The position numbers were made by a program, and so were the translations under genes. A stretch of 64,000 nt of DNA from Dendrobium chrysotoxum (Eukaryota; Streptophyta; Magnoliopsida; Asparagales; Orchidaceae). The stretch spans positions 24,106,932 through 24,170,931 of the forward strand of contig CM034313.1 in the NCBI GenBank assembly GCA_019925795.1. The letters are read 5' to 3'. Below, one piece after another: positions 45,821 to 57,099 of this stretch (within the stretch, counting starts at the first letter, position 1; each line of letters starts with the position of its first letter). Below the pieces are notes generated by a model. That model was not told the origin of the DNA. It saw nothing but the letters and a program-made list of their open reading frames with translations, and ran no database searches.

Positions 45821-46033
45821 TGGTTAACAATAGAATTTATACAATCCTATGTGAACTTATAATAGAAAATATATAAAATCAGGGGAATAATAATTACAAT
45901 ACTCTACAAATTGAGGTGACACTAATAATCCTATGGATCAATGAGGTGGCATGAAGTGAATAAAAAGTTAAAGGTCTATTGGACTTGATGGAATATTGAT
46001 GGAGGTGGAATGAACGAAATTGTTTTTTACACA
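45821..46033 (-). repeat. Ty1/copia LTR, about 213 bp
   Basis: On the minus strand it opens tgtgtaaaaaacaatttcg directly after a polypurine tract (gaaggggag) and closes gttaacca. This gives TG...CA ends and an expected 3' LTR position behind the copia coding end. A diverged relative lies at about 52830-53035. Confidence 0.65.
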
Positions 46034-46262
46034 CTCCCCTTCAAATGAATGAATGGATGTTGTCCATTACAAGTTTGAATATCAGTTTTTGAAATATTGT
46101 TAACGATAATCCTTTGGTGAGAATATTAGAAAGTTGTTCACTTGTTGTAAATAATTTTTCAAGTGCTCTGAATAGGTCTTTTGTCTTTCTATGCCTTGTA
46201 ATGGCTCAATTTCTTCTTCCCTTAAAAAAGATGTGAATCTATCATGAATAGTTCTTTTGATC
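46034..46262 (-). pseudogene. Ty1/copia polyprotein C-terminal end
   Basis: The minus strand reads FRALEKLFTTSEQLSNILTKGLS, then IFQKLIFKLVMDNI and a stop just before the polypurine tract. This is the standard C-terminus of copia RNase H (EQLADILTKGL in relatives). Upstream similarity fades within about 130 bp through frame changes. Confidence 0.7.
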
Positions 46263-47399
46263 AGTCGACATGTATGTCGAATGGATGCTATGCAACTCTC
46301 CCGTTTGATTGAGATTACATCCCTTAATTCCAAGAGAATAGAAGACTAAGGTTATGTGGGTATTTTTATTGTTGTCCACAGAGGGGAAAATAGTGGTTCT
46401 ATATGCAAGAAAAATAAAAGATAAAAGAAATACACAATGAAGTGATGAAGGCTGCAACAATGGGACCATTTGCAGCAATGCAGCTATGAAGTTATAACAA
46501 TGGAAAATATTAGCAGCAATGCATGGATGAAGGCTATAGCAATAAAAATTAATAAAAAAGAAAGAGTGTGCCAATAAGGGCTGTAAAATTATGGTAATGC
46601 AATGATAAAAGCTACAACAATGAAAAATTTTGCAATAATGCAATGATGAATACTCTAGTTATAAAAAAAGAAAAAAAAGAAAAAAAAAGAGAGTGCAATA
46701 ATGAAGGTTGTATGACTGTGGTAATGTATCAATGAAGGATGCAAGATTATGCTAATATAGTGATAAAGGCTACAATGATGGAAATACAAAGAAAAGAAAA
46801 GGCTTAGGACTCCCATAAGAGAATATTTTCAACATTTTTATTTCTTCTTTCTAGAACTCAATAGTAGAATCTTTAGTGTTATCTTCTTCCACATGTATAA
46901 CATATGTGTATCCCTATTATTTGCCTATTGTTGACCCTTAAAATGTATTCAATGGCAAATACAAGGATGCCGAAGAAGATCGATGGTCGACTGATGCGAC
47001 ATCATGCAAGGCAAGTTCGACATGCCCCGATGCTAATCGAAATCACCCAAAACATCATTTGCATGCAAAATGAACAGCACCGAAGCATTTAGTGCATCAA
47101 AGTTATTGAAGATACCGCCTTCGTGTGCAGCTCAGGAGAATGGTGAAAATACTGAACTATAGGCGCGATGTTGCGCAAACTTGTTTGAATGAATTTCGAT
47201 CACAAAATGAATTGCGTCATTGGGTTTAGAATGTTAAAATTATCCAAGGAAGACCCCTCGTGATCAACCCGAGCAAAAGTGGTTGAAAATGGTAAATCGT
47301 GTGTATGATATACATGAAGTTGTTCGAAAGACCTCCAAAATAGGTCGCGCCATGACATCCAAAATACCCAAATTACCACAAAAGAACACTGATATTTGT
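46263..47399. other. Low-complexity and unassigned DNA
   Basis: 46.42-46.77 kb is a degenerate repeat of gcaatgatgaaggctacaac-type words with about 45-bp rhythm, resembling 0.2-0.6 kb. An A-rich run lies at 46660-46690. The rest to 47.4 kb shows no gene; short frames such as 46904-47092 have no signature. Confidence 0.4.
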
Positions 47400-49166
47400 T
47401 GTCACACTCCAGAATCTAATTAAAATTTTTAAATTTGAAACCTAGATTTCTCAACCACCATATAATACACATCAGAGCCATCTAGCAATCCAAAATAGTT
47501 TAAATAACGAGGGTTAAAAGTCAACATAGTGAGTATTCGCAACTCAATAGACATACTCAAGTCCTATTACAAAATTCAATACCCATATTTAAAATTCATA
47601 AATAAAAGGATTAAGTGTTAACATTTAACAAACAAGAATAACTGTTATTTTCCAAGAAACATATCAAAATTCACTTTTGCAGATATACTTTTTCTTATAT
47701 TTTTAAATGAATGTCAGAATCTAATAGCTACCAGAACAGAACAAAATATGTATTTCTATTTATGCTTTCACGGAAGTATCAGAGTGTGCTAGCATAGGAA
47801 TAGTAGAGTGTGCTTATCAATAGAATATTTCTTTATATTTAAGCTCATTTTATTTACTAAAACATTCTTTATATTCGACTTATTTTATTTGGCAAAATAT
47901 GCAAATTATATGAAATGTGATGTGCATGTTGTGATGTTTGTTTAAAACTCAACTTCCACTTATGCCTCCGACTATAAACGTCCACCAGGTAAAGGAGACC
48001 ACCCTAAATCTCCTTATAACTCTACTTCCATTTATGCCACTCTCGAACCTCCCACACATGTATAGAGTAGATGAGGCCAGAAATAATCTCCGACATCCAT
48101 GCATGACCGATGAGGCTAGAATCAGAAGCAGAATAGAATAAAAAGCTGGAGCCGTATAACAAAATTTATTGTGCACTTTGGCAGTCTCTCAGATTAAAAC
48201 ATTTGTCATATGATCATAAATGCATATACAAAACTTTCCAAAATTTTCATTTATACAAGAAGTTAAACATAATCATGAACACAAATATAACACATTACAG
48301 AGAATGATGTGTGTATAATTTACTCATATTTTTCAACTTTCATTATTTAGAAAACCATTTATAAATAATCTTCTAAAACATTATTTTAAGACCTTTAAGG
48401 AATTATAGTTCATACCACAAATGCCAACTTTTAGCAAAAAATACTCAGAATTTCATATAGAGAAACCAAAAGGGGAAGAGTTAATTTTTAATCGTTAAAA
48501 TGTTCAGAATAAAGCATTTTATAACATACAAAAAGGTATACAGTAAAAAAATTTGTTATACTTATTAAATACATTTTTACCCCATATCTTTTCATAGAAA
48601 TATCAGAATTGAAATCAAAAATAGGTTTTAAGCATCTACCTCAAGTAGAACATTTCCTCAAACTAACCTGATGGATGAATCCAACAATGCGACCTTCGAA
48701 TTCTTCTCCTCTCTTTCTCTCTCCTTTCTCTTCTCCTCTCCTCCTTCTCTTCTCTAGTAAAGCCTAAGGATATGAGAGTTTTGCCAAAATGCATTTAGAC
48801 TTTTATTATATAAAAACTCATTTTACTGGATAGTGTCACGATTCTCATACCTAGAGCCCTGCAGTGCTTGGACAAAATATTTTAGATTCCCCCATGTTCT
48901 TCAAACAGAAACATCAACGCCGCAACACTACTTTCCAATGCTGCAGTGCTCCCTTAATTTTACCCCAAATAGAGAGGGCAGCGCCGCCACTACCAGCACC
49001 TAGCACTGACCTCTATTTTTTCTATTCTTCTCCAATTCATTTCTAAACTCATTTGGATTTAAATTTAATCTTGAATAACTTAAAATTGAAAAGTGAAATC
49101 ATAATAAATTAGGGGTCATGCCAGATTAGGTCTAATCAACTAAGTTTCAAAACAACGGACATTACA
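47400..49166 (-). repeat. Probable chromovirus 3' LTR (1.77 kb)
   Basis: On the minus strand, homology to the chromodomain ends, a purine run (gtaaagggaagga) follows, and then tgtaatgtccgttg, a typical LTR start for Tekay-like elements. A tgacaacaa near 47400 would close it with CA. The start is reasonably firm; the far end is a guess because no second LTR is present for comparison. Confidence 0.5.
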
Positions 49167-50010
49167 TCCTTCCCTTTACAAAAAAATGTCATCTTCGACA
49201 TTTAAACATATGCTTAGAACAACTTTGGGTATAGTTGTCTCATCTCTTCCTCTTTCTCCCAAATGGCTTTTCAATATGACCTACACTTCCATTAAACTTT
49301 AACCATCGATAATTGCTTACTTCTTAACTGATTCACATCGTAGTCTAATATACGTTCTAGTTCTTCCTGTATATCAGATTAAATAGCTCTATTTTATCTT
49401 CAGAAACTCTCTTATATAAATTTGATACCCATTTCCTTAAAACTAACACATAAAACACATTATGAATGTATGATATGTGATCAAACATGGACGATCTATA
49501 AGTTGATCTTCCAATTCTTTTAATTACTTCAAAAGATCCGATATACCTCTAGCTTAACTTATTTTCCTTTCCAAATCTTCTTACACCCTTCAATGGATTA
49601 ACCTTCAAGAGACAAAATCCTTAATTAGAAATTCTACAACTCTATACTTTGAACCATACTATTTCTTCTATCTATCTTAAGCTACTCCAATCTTTTCTTG
49701 ATCAACCTAATGTTCTTTGTAGCACTATCCACTAGATCGGAACTCATCGATCTTCATTCTCTTATCTCCACCCAAGCTAATAGTGTTCTACAACTTCTTC
49801 CATACAAAATCTCATAAAGAGCCATACAAATATTGGATTGAAAACTTTTATTATAGGCAAGTTTGATTAGAGGAATGTGATCCTCTTAGCTTCCTCAAAA
49901 ATAATGTACACATAACTTCAACAAATTTTCCAGAATCTGAATGACCCATTTAGACTGTTCATCCGTCTGAGAATGAAAGGTTTTACTGAGACTCAATTTC
50001 ACGAGAACAT
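49167..50010 (-). pseudogene. Tekay-like Ty3/gypsy integrase and chromodomain remnant
   Basis: The minus strand gives SLSKTFHSQTDEQSKWVIQILENLLKL, then PLIKLAYNKSFQSNICMALYEILYGRSC, NIRLIKKRLE and finally LERILDYDVNQLRSKQLSMVKV with AIWEKEEEMRQLYPKLF. These correspond to the end of the integrase core, its GPY/F-side linker, and a chromodomain, which steers integration toward modified chromatin. Many stops and frame changes are present. Everything upstream of the integrase core is missing, so the element was cut near 50010. Confidence 0.8.
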
Positions 50011-50049
50011 GATAAATAATGCATGAAAAAATGACACATTTTAAAGATA

Positions 50050-50870
50050 AAGTTCGCATGTGCTCTGACGAGTGTAAAAATTATATAAATGTGATGTCTG
50101 AGAATACTATACGGACAGAATAATAAATGCATTTTTAACATCCCAACTTCAAAAAGCATCAAAATATGTCAAAATTCCACAATCTATTTTTAAATTTCAA
50201 ATCTCATGAAAATAAAAAATTTCAATATGCTTTGATAAGCGTGAAAACTACATAAACATGACGTTTGGTAGTGCTATGAAGATTAGATGATAAATACATT
50301 TTCAAATCCCTTGGTTTAAAAATCATGTGAATATGCCATAATATCACTACTAGTTTTAAGCTTTGAATCTCCCCTTTTCAAATCAAAGGTTTGCATGTGC
50401 TCCGATGAGCGCAACAACTATGTAAATGTAACGTTTAAGAATGCCATGCATGCTAAAAATTAATAAATAAATTCTTAAGCTCGCTTTAAAAAGCATGCAA
50501 ACACACTATGCAAATGCACTTGAATGCATGCAAATGCATTATGTGAATGTACCGAAAAACATGCCAATACAATCAAAGTATGTGAATGCACTATACAAGT
50601 GTATCGAAAAAAAAGTAAGCGTATCATGCAAATGCACTAAAAGCGTATATCATTTTAAAAAAACAAATTAAATTCTCAGTATGTACTCCAATAAACATGA
50701 TAATCATGCAAATACGTATATATGAGAATGCCACATGAGGTTAAAGGTGAGCTAAATTAAAAAATGTATTTTTAAATTAAATTCTTGCATGTGTTCCAAC
50801 TATTGCACCAAACTCCTAAATGTAAGGTATGCGAACGCTACTTGGATTAAATATGAACTTAAATTTCAAC
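50050..50870. repeat. Degenerate tandem repeat, about 168-bp period
   Basis: The word catgtgctctgacgagtg near 50057 is echoed by aatatgctttgataagcg near 50226 and catgtgctccgatgagcg near 50394, with weaker echoes near 50680 and 50795. Between 50480 and 50650 a second rhythm of atgcaaatgcac words is inserted. The family is unknown and it may belong to the flank of repeat copy 4. Confidence 0.6.
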
Positions 50871-51059
50871 TCCAATTCTCCTCCTTAAAAGGGAAAACGT
50901 TGACACAGGTTGAATTAACGAATTAATGTATGATCGTAAAATTCATCAGGATATTTAATTATAAGTTTATATTATACCTTCATAGTCTTTTTCAAGGAAC
51001 TTCATCATAAAATATAAGCTCTCAATTTTAAAAATTTGTAGAAGAATTCATAAAATAAA

Positions 51060-52411
51060 AATTGAACCTGATCATTTGTTGGCTGGTAAATAGAGTTGAT
51101 TAAATTCAAACTATGAAACAAAGTTGTCTAAAAACCCCAATGATAATTGTGCTGACAGTAATTTTCAATCAAAGGAAACTCTATCTTTTAAAATGTATCC
51201 AAATCTTGATAAAATACAAGTATATTTTAAGTGATTTCAATGTCATCCCAATGATGACCATGTTGATAATAAATCTCAATCAGAGAGGAATCTATCTCTT
51301 TAAATGTATCCAAACATCAATAAAATATATGTATATTTTAAGTAACCTCAATGTCAACCTTATGATAGCCATGTTAACAGAAAATCTCAATCGAAGAGAA
51401 CTACTTAATTTTCAAAAACACCCTTAAATCCCAAAAATTGAATACTAAGGGGTTCAAATTTTAATGAAAACTCAAAAATTGCATGCTTGATAAAACATTT
51501 AAAAAATTACAAGTGAAATTAATCATAAGAAATTTTAAAATAAAATCCATCCACCCTCTGCAATAATTTATCGATAATGATAAATATGATAATAACTTCA
51601 GCCCACAATGAACAAATATCATATCGAGCATGTCGCCAAAATGTATTCTCAAATGATCTTTTGCTAGTAAGGACGTGACACATGTAGTGATTTCAATGCC
51701 AAATAGCACGACAAGTAAATGTTAAGACCCTCTCTAACCGGGTGTTTTTGCTGCAAAATGATACTACTAAATTATGGTTATGATCAGAGCTCATATGTTA
51801 TCCAATGGCTCAAAACTCTTGAGTAATGAATTATAAGGTATACTTGATATATCATAAAGCACTCTATTAAAGTTAACTCAAATTGTCCCCTTAGGTAAAT
51901 ATTCACCCTAAATCTACAAGGTTCTCTTGGATAAAGCAACTCATGACTGCTGACAAAAATCCTTCGATCAGATTCGGTCGACTACCTCCATTAACTAGAG
52001 ACCACATTAACTCAGGACGATAAAACCACAGGATCTTGATTGGTTCGTCATCAATCTATCACTATTTTCTTTAAGCATATGATGGTAAAATTCAAATCCT
52101 AAAAACCCTAGAAGTCTAAATCCTAAAATTTTTGCTACTATGCACTAGATACTTATTGTGCATCTAACTACTAGCCTTGATCCAAAGTTCTCTCTCGTTA
52201 CTAGGAGTAATTAATCATAGGGGTTTACTCTTATGAGAGACCTAAAACCAGATCATAAAATCCTCGTAAAATATAGGCAAAATTTTTAGCTAGTGTCTTA
52301 TCTTAAATTCAATCTTCCTTTTGTGAAAGTTTATACCAAATATTCATCTGTTAAAACTATCCTCTAAAAAAAGAGGTGGAGAGGTCGGAGAATGAATTTT
52401 CAGAGCCCACA
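51060..52411 (+). repeat. Long noncoding repeat, copy 4 (terminal block only)
   Basis: It aligns by landmarks with 17030-18397 of copy 1: gatgaccatgttgataata, tttatcgataatgataaat, atttcaatgccaaatagcacg, gaccacattaactcaggacg, and the end gaatgaattttcagagcccaca. It is more diverged and more AT-rich than copies 1 to 3, as expected of an older copy after methylation decay. The remaining modules are missing. Confidence 0.65.
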
Positions 52412-52829
52412 ACTATCCTCCTAATATTGTCCAACTTTTGCTTGTTAAATTTCCACAAAGCATGTAGCATATTTCTTTTATATGTCTCCCTCTTGCCATA
52501 TATACAACATAGGGAATCCTGACTGGCCCTCTTTGTAAGGTGTTTTTGCTTATGCATCTTAAAAGAAGAGAGTTTTAAATCAAGCTATTTGATGTCGATA
52601 GGCTTTGTCATTAAAGTTGAACCATCTATGGGGTTATTGATAATCATAAATCCCCTTCTTCTTGTTTCTTTCAAATGGCAATGGCCTCATTTATAGAGGG
52701 AAATTCCTCCTCTTTGAGAATTTGAATCCTTACAGTATCAAACTCAACATTTAATCTAATAAGGAGATCATAACTTTGGTCTTTTTCTACAAACATTTTA
52801 AGGAGGTTTGCATGTTTGTTGCATTTCAT
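52412..52829. other. Unassigned spacer
   Basis: No gene or element signature was found apart from ordinary AT-rich sequence. Confidence 0.35.
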
Positions 52830-53035
52830 TTGTTAAATTCTTATAAATAGGAAACATATAAAAACCGGGAGATAAAAGTTATTGAATAATTACAATAGCA
52901 CATGGATTTTTTAGGTTGGACTAATAATCACAAAGATCATTGAAATGGTAGGATGTGAATAAGAAAGGTGGAAAATTGTTGGGTCCAATGAAACATTAAT
53001 GGAGGTTGAATTGATGGAAGATTGATTCTTCCCCA
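52830..53035 (-). repeat. Diverged copia-type LTR
   Basis: It shares ordered words with 45821-46033, such as ggactaataatca, aatggtaggatgtgaataa, ttgggtccaatgaaacatt and aatggaggttgaattgat. It is probably a solo or orphan LTR of the same copia family, with no coding sequence attached. Confidence 0.45.
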
Positions 53036-53803
53036 CCTTCCAAAATCTTCCAAGGCTTTGGCGGTAAATAAGGCAAGCCAACAATTATACATATAAAAAA
53101 TTTCTTGCAACTGATTTCAAGATACTACAAAGAAAAACAAAAAAATAAACTACAAGAAATTGAGTTAAAAAAATGTTATAGAAAAAATCACTCAAGAAGA
53201 CTTAATGAAGACAAATAATTAATTCCTTTGATGGGATATAACCTTTACCCAAGTATCTTTCCAGGCTTTAACCTTGAAATTTGAAATATAATCATGTAAA
53301 TCTATGGCTTGGAAATCGATGCGTATATATAAGATAGAAGAGGAGATGATAAGCAAACCAAAAGATGTTTACCTAATAATGTAATGTGGTTATTGACCTC
53401 ATTTTTAAATATTGTCAATACCTTTCTTTTCCTTAAGTTTTTCTAGCACCTAGGTCTTATTAACCTAGTGTAGAGTAACCTATCGGATTTTGTTAAGAGG
53501 AGACCAAAGACATAGCACTTACTAGCCCTAAAATGCCAGACTTTGTTGGACACTCCATAGTTACCTTAGGAGGGTGGCTAGTTAACTAGAGCACAAACCC
53601 TAGCTAAAGCCTAAGTTAAAACCCCAAAAACACCGAAAATTACTAAATTGACCGTAAACCTACCCTTTTGCCCCAAACATGATCTGATGATCTTGCTTTT
53701 GACCCTAATTGACCAAAACTCATATTTGAGACATTTAGAGTCAATGTTGAACCTTGGTTAATTAATTAGAATTATCAACAAGATACAAATCATGCATATA
53801 TGT
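53036..53803. other. Unassigned and LTR-like DNA
   Basis: No gene was found. From about 53440 the sequence has the ttgaccctaattgacc and ccttttgcccc vocabulary common in gypsy LTRs. The same vocabulary resumes after the RTE fragment, so the fragment probably inserted into an LTR. Confidence 0.35.
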
Positions 53804-54101
53804 GAAAAGATTGGAGTAGCTCCAGTGGAAGATAAAATTAGAGAGCCGCCTTAGATGGTTTGGTCACATAAAATGGCGGCCTTCAGATGACCCAGTTAGG
53901 AGAGTAGATGTATTAGATTTAGCTTATGTTAAGAAATATAGAGGTAGACCTAAAAAGACTTGGTTAGAAAATATTAGAAATGACCTCTCTTTATTATATT
54001 TAAATAAGAATTTGACTCTAATCAAGACACAATGAAGAAAAAAGATTTATGTAGCCGACCCCACATAGTGGGATAAAGGCTTGATGTTGTTGTTGTTGTT
54101 T
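53804..54101 (+). pseudogene. RTE-type LINE 3' fragment
   Basis: It matches the last 290 bp of the RTE element at 18875-21301: EKIGVAPVEDKIRE, then a frameshift, KKTWLENIRNDLSLL and the 3' end gccgaccccacatagtgg with (TTG)5. Several substitutions and a deletion show that it is older than the 18.9-kb copy. A clear target duplication was not found. Confidence 0.85.
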
Positions 54102-55750
54102 GTATCAAAATTACCATTTTGCCTTGGCCTTGGACGAACTTGGTTCAAACCTAGTCCCTTGACCTTGGGCTTGGGCCAAACTAACCCAAGACACCTAAAG
54201 GATTAGTCTGACTCACCCTTAACTCCTGGTCAAACCCTACTGACCATAGGTTGACCTTATAACCCAAAATACCCAATTTGCCCCTATAGTACCTATCTAA
54301 GGTTCCTTAGGCTAACATTCATCTCTAGACCTTAGGGTTAATTCTAAAACTGTTTAAACTCACCCTATGACCTTCCTCGACTTGACCCAACCTTTGGTCA
54401 AACGTGTTTGACCTTGAATGACCTAAATTACCCAAAATACCCCTCTTTAACTAAGCCTTGGGTTTTATGGTTTTAACCCCAATTTACCAAAAATTCAATT
54501 CAACCTTATCCAAGACAAATTAACTCGTGCTCAAGCCTTCCCTAAGCATGTGGAAGTTGCTACAAACCCTTCTAGCCTAGCCTGCCACTTGGCTTGGCCA
54601 GGGTGGCCTGAATTGGCCATGCTAAATCCAACCATGTGCCCACCCTTCTTCAATTACACAATCAAGACCCTTTTTTGCCCAAAGAATGACCCCAAACACA
54701 TGTCCAAACTCTATTGGCCCTTCCCGATTAACCCTAACTGCTTGGGTAGCCTTTGGAAACGGAATTTTTGCCCAAATATTCGCTCTAAAATTCTATAAAT
54801 ATGCTCTTTTTCTAGCCTTGAGTAGGTCCTGATTTTTGATTCCCTAGCTTCTAGAGAGTGATAGAAAGAGAGTCCTTCCTATACCCAACCTTCTAGAGTC
54901 TTATGTGAGTGAGTTTGATCAAGCTCCAGTGAGGCTGAAGGTGAACTTCAGATCTAATGATTCTCAGGCTTGGAAGTGTTCAGCACTCTAATCAAGTGTG
55001 TTAGAAGCAAAAGCCCCATTCGATGCCATGTGAATCCAGGTATATTTAATTCCTTATCCTTGACTTTTTGGGTTTGGGACATTGCAAAGTGGATGTACAA
55101 TCCACGATAATCCAGTCGTTGGATTACACACTCGTAGTTCCGTAGGATCAATCTCATGAAGGTCTATCCACTGGATCTCTCTGATCATCAAAATTTTCAT
55201 ATATAGCTATATTTTAAAGCGAGAAGTTGAAGACAAAATCACAACTCTCTATTCACGCTAACTGATTCAACAGCTACGATTTCATTGTATGGCTAAATCT
55301 TCAAATCATGCATTTTGAGCTCCTCTAATCATATCCGTCCGATCTCAAATCTAATGGTTGTTATTAATTCTTATTGGCACTGGACCCCGCCACTTTAAAT
55401 AGCAGCTAATCAAGTGTCGCCCATGAAAGCGTATGCTGACTTGGCCGCTGATTTGATTAAATTAATTTATGTATTTTAATTAAATCAGTTAATGAGCCAA
55501 ACCTTGTAAAATTTAGTAATAATTCATCTTAGATAAGAAATTTAGAATTTAATATATAATTTAATAAAAATAATTTTAGGGTAATTTATTTAATCATTCA
55601 CAGTAAATCGATTCATTGTATATGGTTAATTAAGTATTTAGCATGCTTAAAGAGTTTTGATGGCCTTTAAATTTATTTTGAAGGAACTTTAGGATGCTAT
55701 ACACATTGCTAATTTTTTTCAAAGGAGTTTGAAGCCTTCTATGCTCTTGC
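54102..55750 (+). other. LTR-like region with TATA box
   Basis: Repeats of cccaaaatacccaatttgcccc-like words run to about 54480, followed by tataaatatg near 54794 and a purine-rich leader (gagagtgatagaaagaga). This is the usual look of a gypsy LTR promoter, but neither LTR end was identified and no coding follows. The 54550-54798 frame is not recognisable as a protein. Confidence 0.35.
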
Positions 55751-57080
55751 TCGAATTTTTCAAATGTATAGGTCATTAATTAACCTATAGTTCTGAAATT
55801 TTATATCTCTAAATCCATAGGTCAAAATGAGAAGAAATTTGAATGGTATGCTATTTGACTTAGCTTCCCTTTTTATAAAATTATTCAAACCTAGGTCTTG
55901 TGAGCTTTAGAAAATTCTAGAAAAAATTATCTTTGCCCTAAATGGTTTGAAACTCTCATGGGGTGAATTTTTTGAATTCATTTAGGCATATACTTTATAG
56001 ACCCTAATTTCAAGCCATTCTAAGTTAATCCATGTACACTTAAAACTTTCATAATTTATTAGTAATTCTAAAAAAATCTTAAAAAATGCAAAATTAGTTT
56101 TAATAGAATCTAAACCAATCCTAAAATTTTATAAAAATGATTGCAACCTTTATTGAGATTTAAATTACTTCTTTATGATATCTTTAAGTAAAATCTAAGA
56201 AATAAATTGGATAAATTTTTAAAAATTCAAATCAACTCCAAAAGGATCTAAATTTTCACTAATTAAACTTTAGAACAACAATGATCTAACATTTAAATTT
56301 CATGAAACTTTGAGTTCATTTCGTAGGTCAAAATTCAAACCCTAGCTCAACTTGTTAAATAAATTCTAAGTACACACAAACATAAAAAAAAAGTACACAC
56401 AAACTTTGAAAATTCATTAATATATTAAAAATTTAGAAAAATATAAATTTAATTGTATTTAATTCATTTTAAAACATAGAATCAAATAAAAATGTTTGCC
56501 ATAGGACTACGATTAGAAAATTTTAATTTGAATATAAGTCAAACTTAAGTCAAACTAATAAGTAATAAATCATTAAAAATTTAAAGCATCTCCAAATGGG
56601 TTCAAAATTTCATGGATTAATCCTCAGGACATTAAGGACTTAATATTAAGTTTCATGTCATTTAGAGTTCATTTGGTGGGTTCAATATCAAACACTAATT
56701 TATGTTCTTATGAAAATCTTAACTCTATCCTAAAATTTTGAAAATACATTAATAAATTTAGAAAAATTAGAAAAATATAAATTAAAGTGCATTAGAAATA
56801 TAATGAAATAAGGAAATTAAAAAAATTGATAAAGTTTTGAGCTAGAAAATTCAATAAAAATTTAAGTCAAATATAGGTCAAACTTGAATTTAATAAATCA
56901 TTAAAAATTATAAAACTTTTCAAATAAGTTGAAACTTTCAATAAACCTTCTTGTGGTCATCCTTGACAGTCATGAGAAGTTTTTTGAAGTTTTGAATTGA
57001 TTTGGTTAATTAAAACCCAAACCCTAATTTGTAATTCATAGTTATTCTTTAATAAATAAAAAATCTTCTGGGATCCTTTT
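55751..57080. repeat. Degenerate tandem repeat, roughly 340-bp period
   Basis: Words such as tttcatgaaactttgagttcattt near 56310 recur as tttcatgtcatttagagttcattt near 56650, with a weaker copy near 56970. The word taataaatcattaaaaatt recurs near 56560 and 56895. AT-rich and noncoding. Confidence 0.45.
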
Positions 57081-57099
57081 CCTTAATCACTAATTTGAT

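Noticed and set aside
52357..52557. 66-codon minus-strand frame at the end of repeat copy 4
   Set aside because: It crosses the repeat boundary and has no similarity to known domains.
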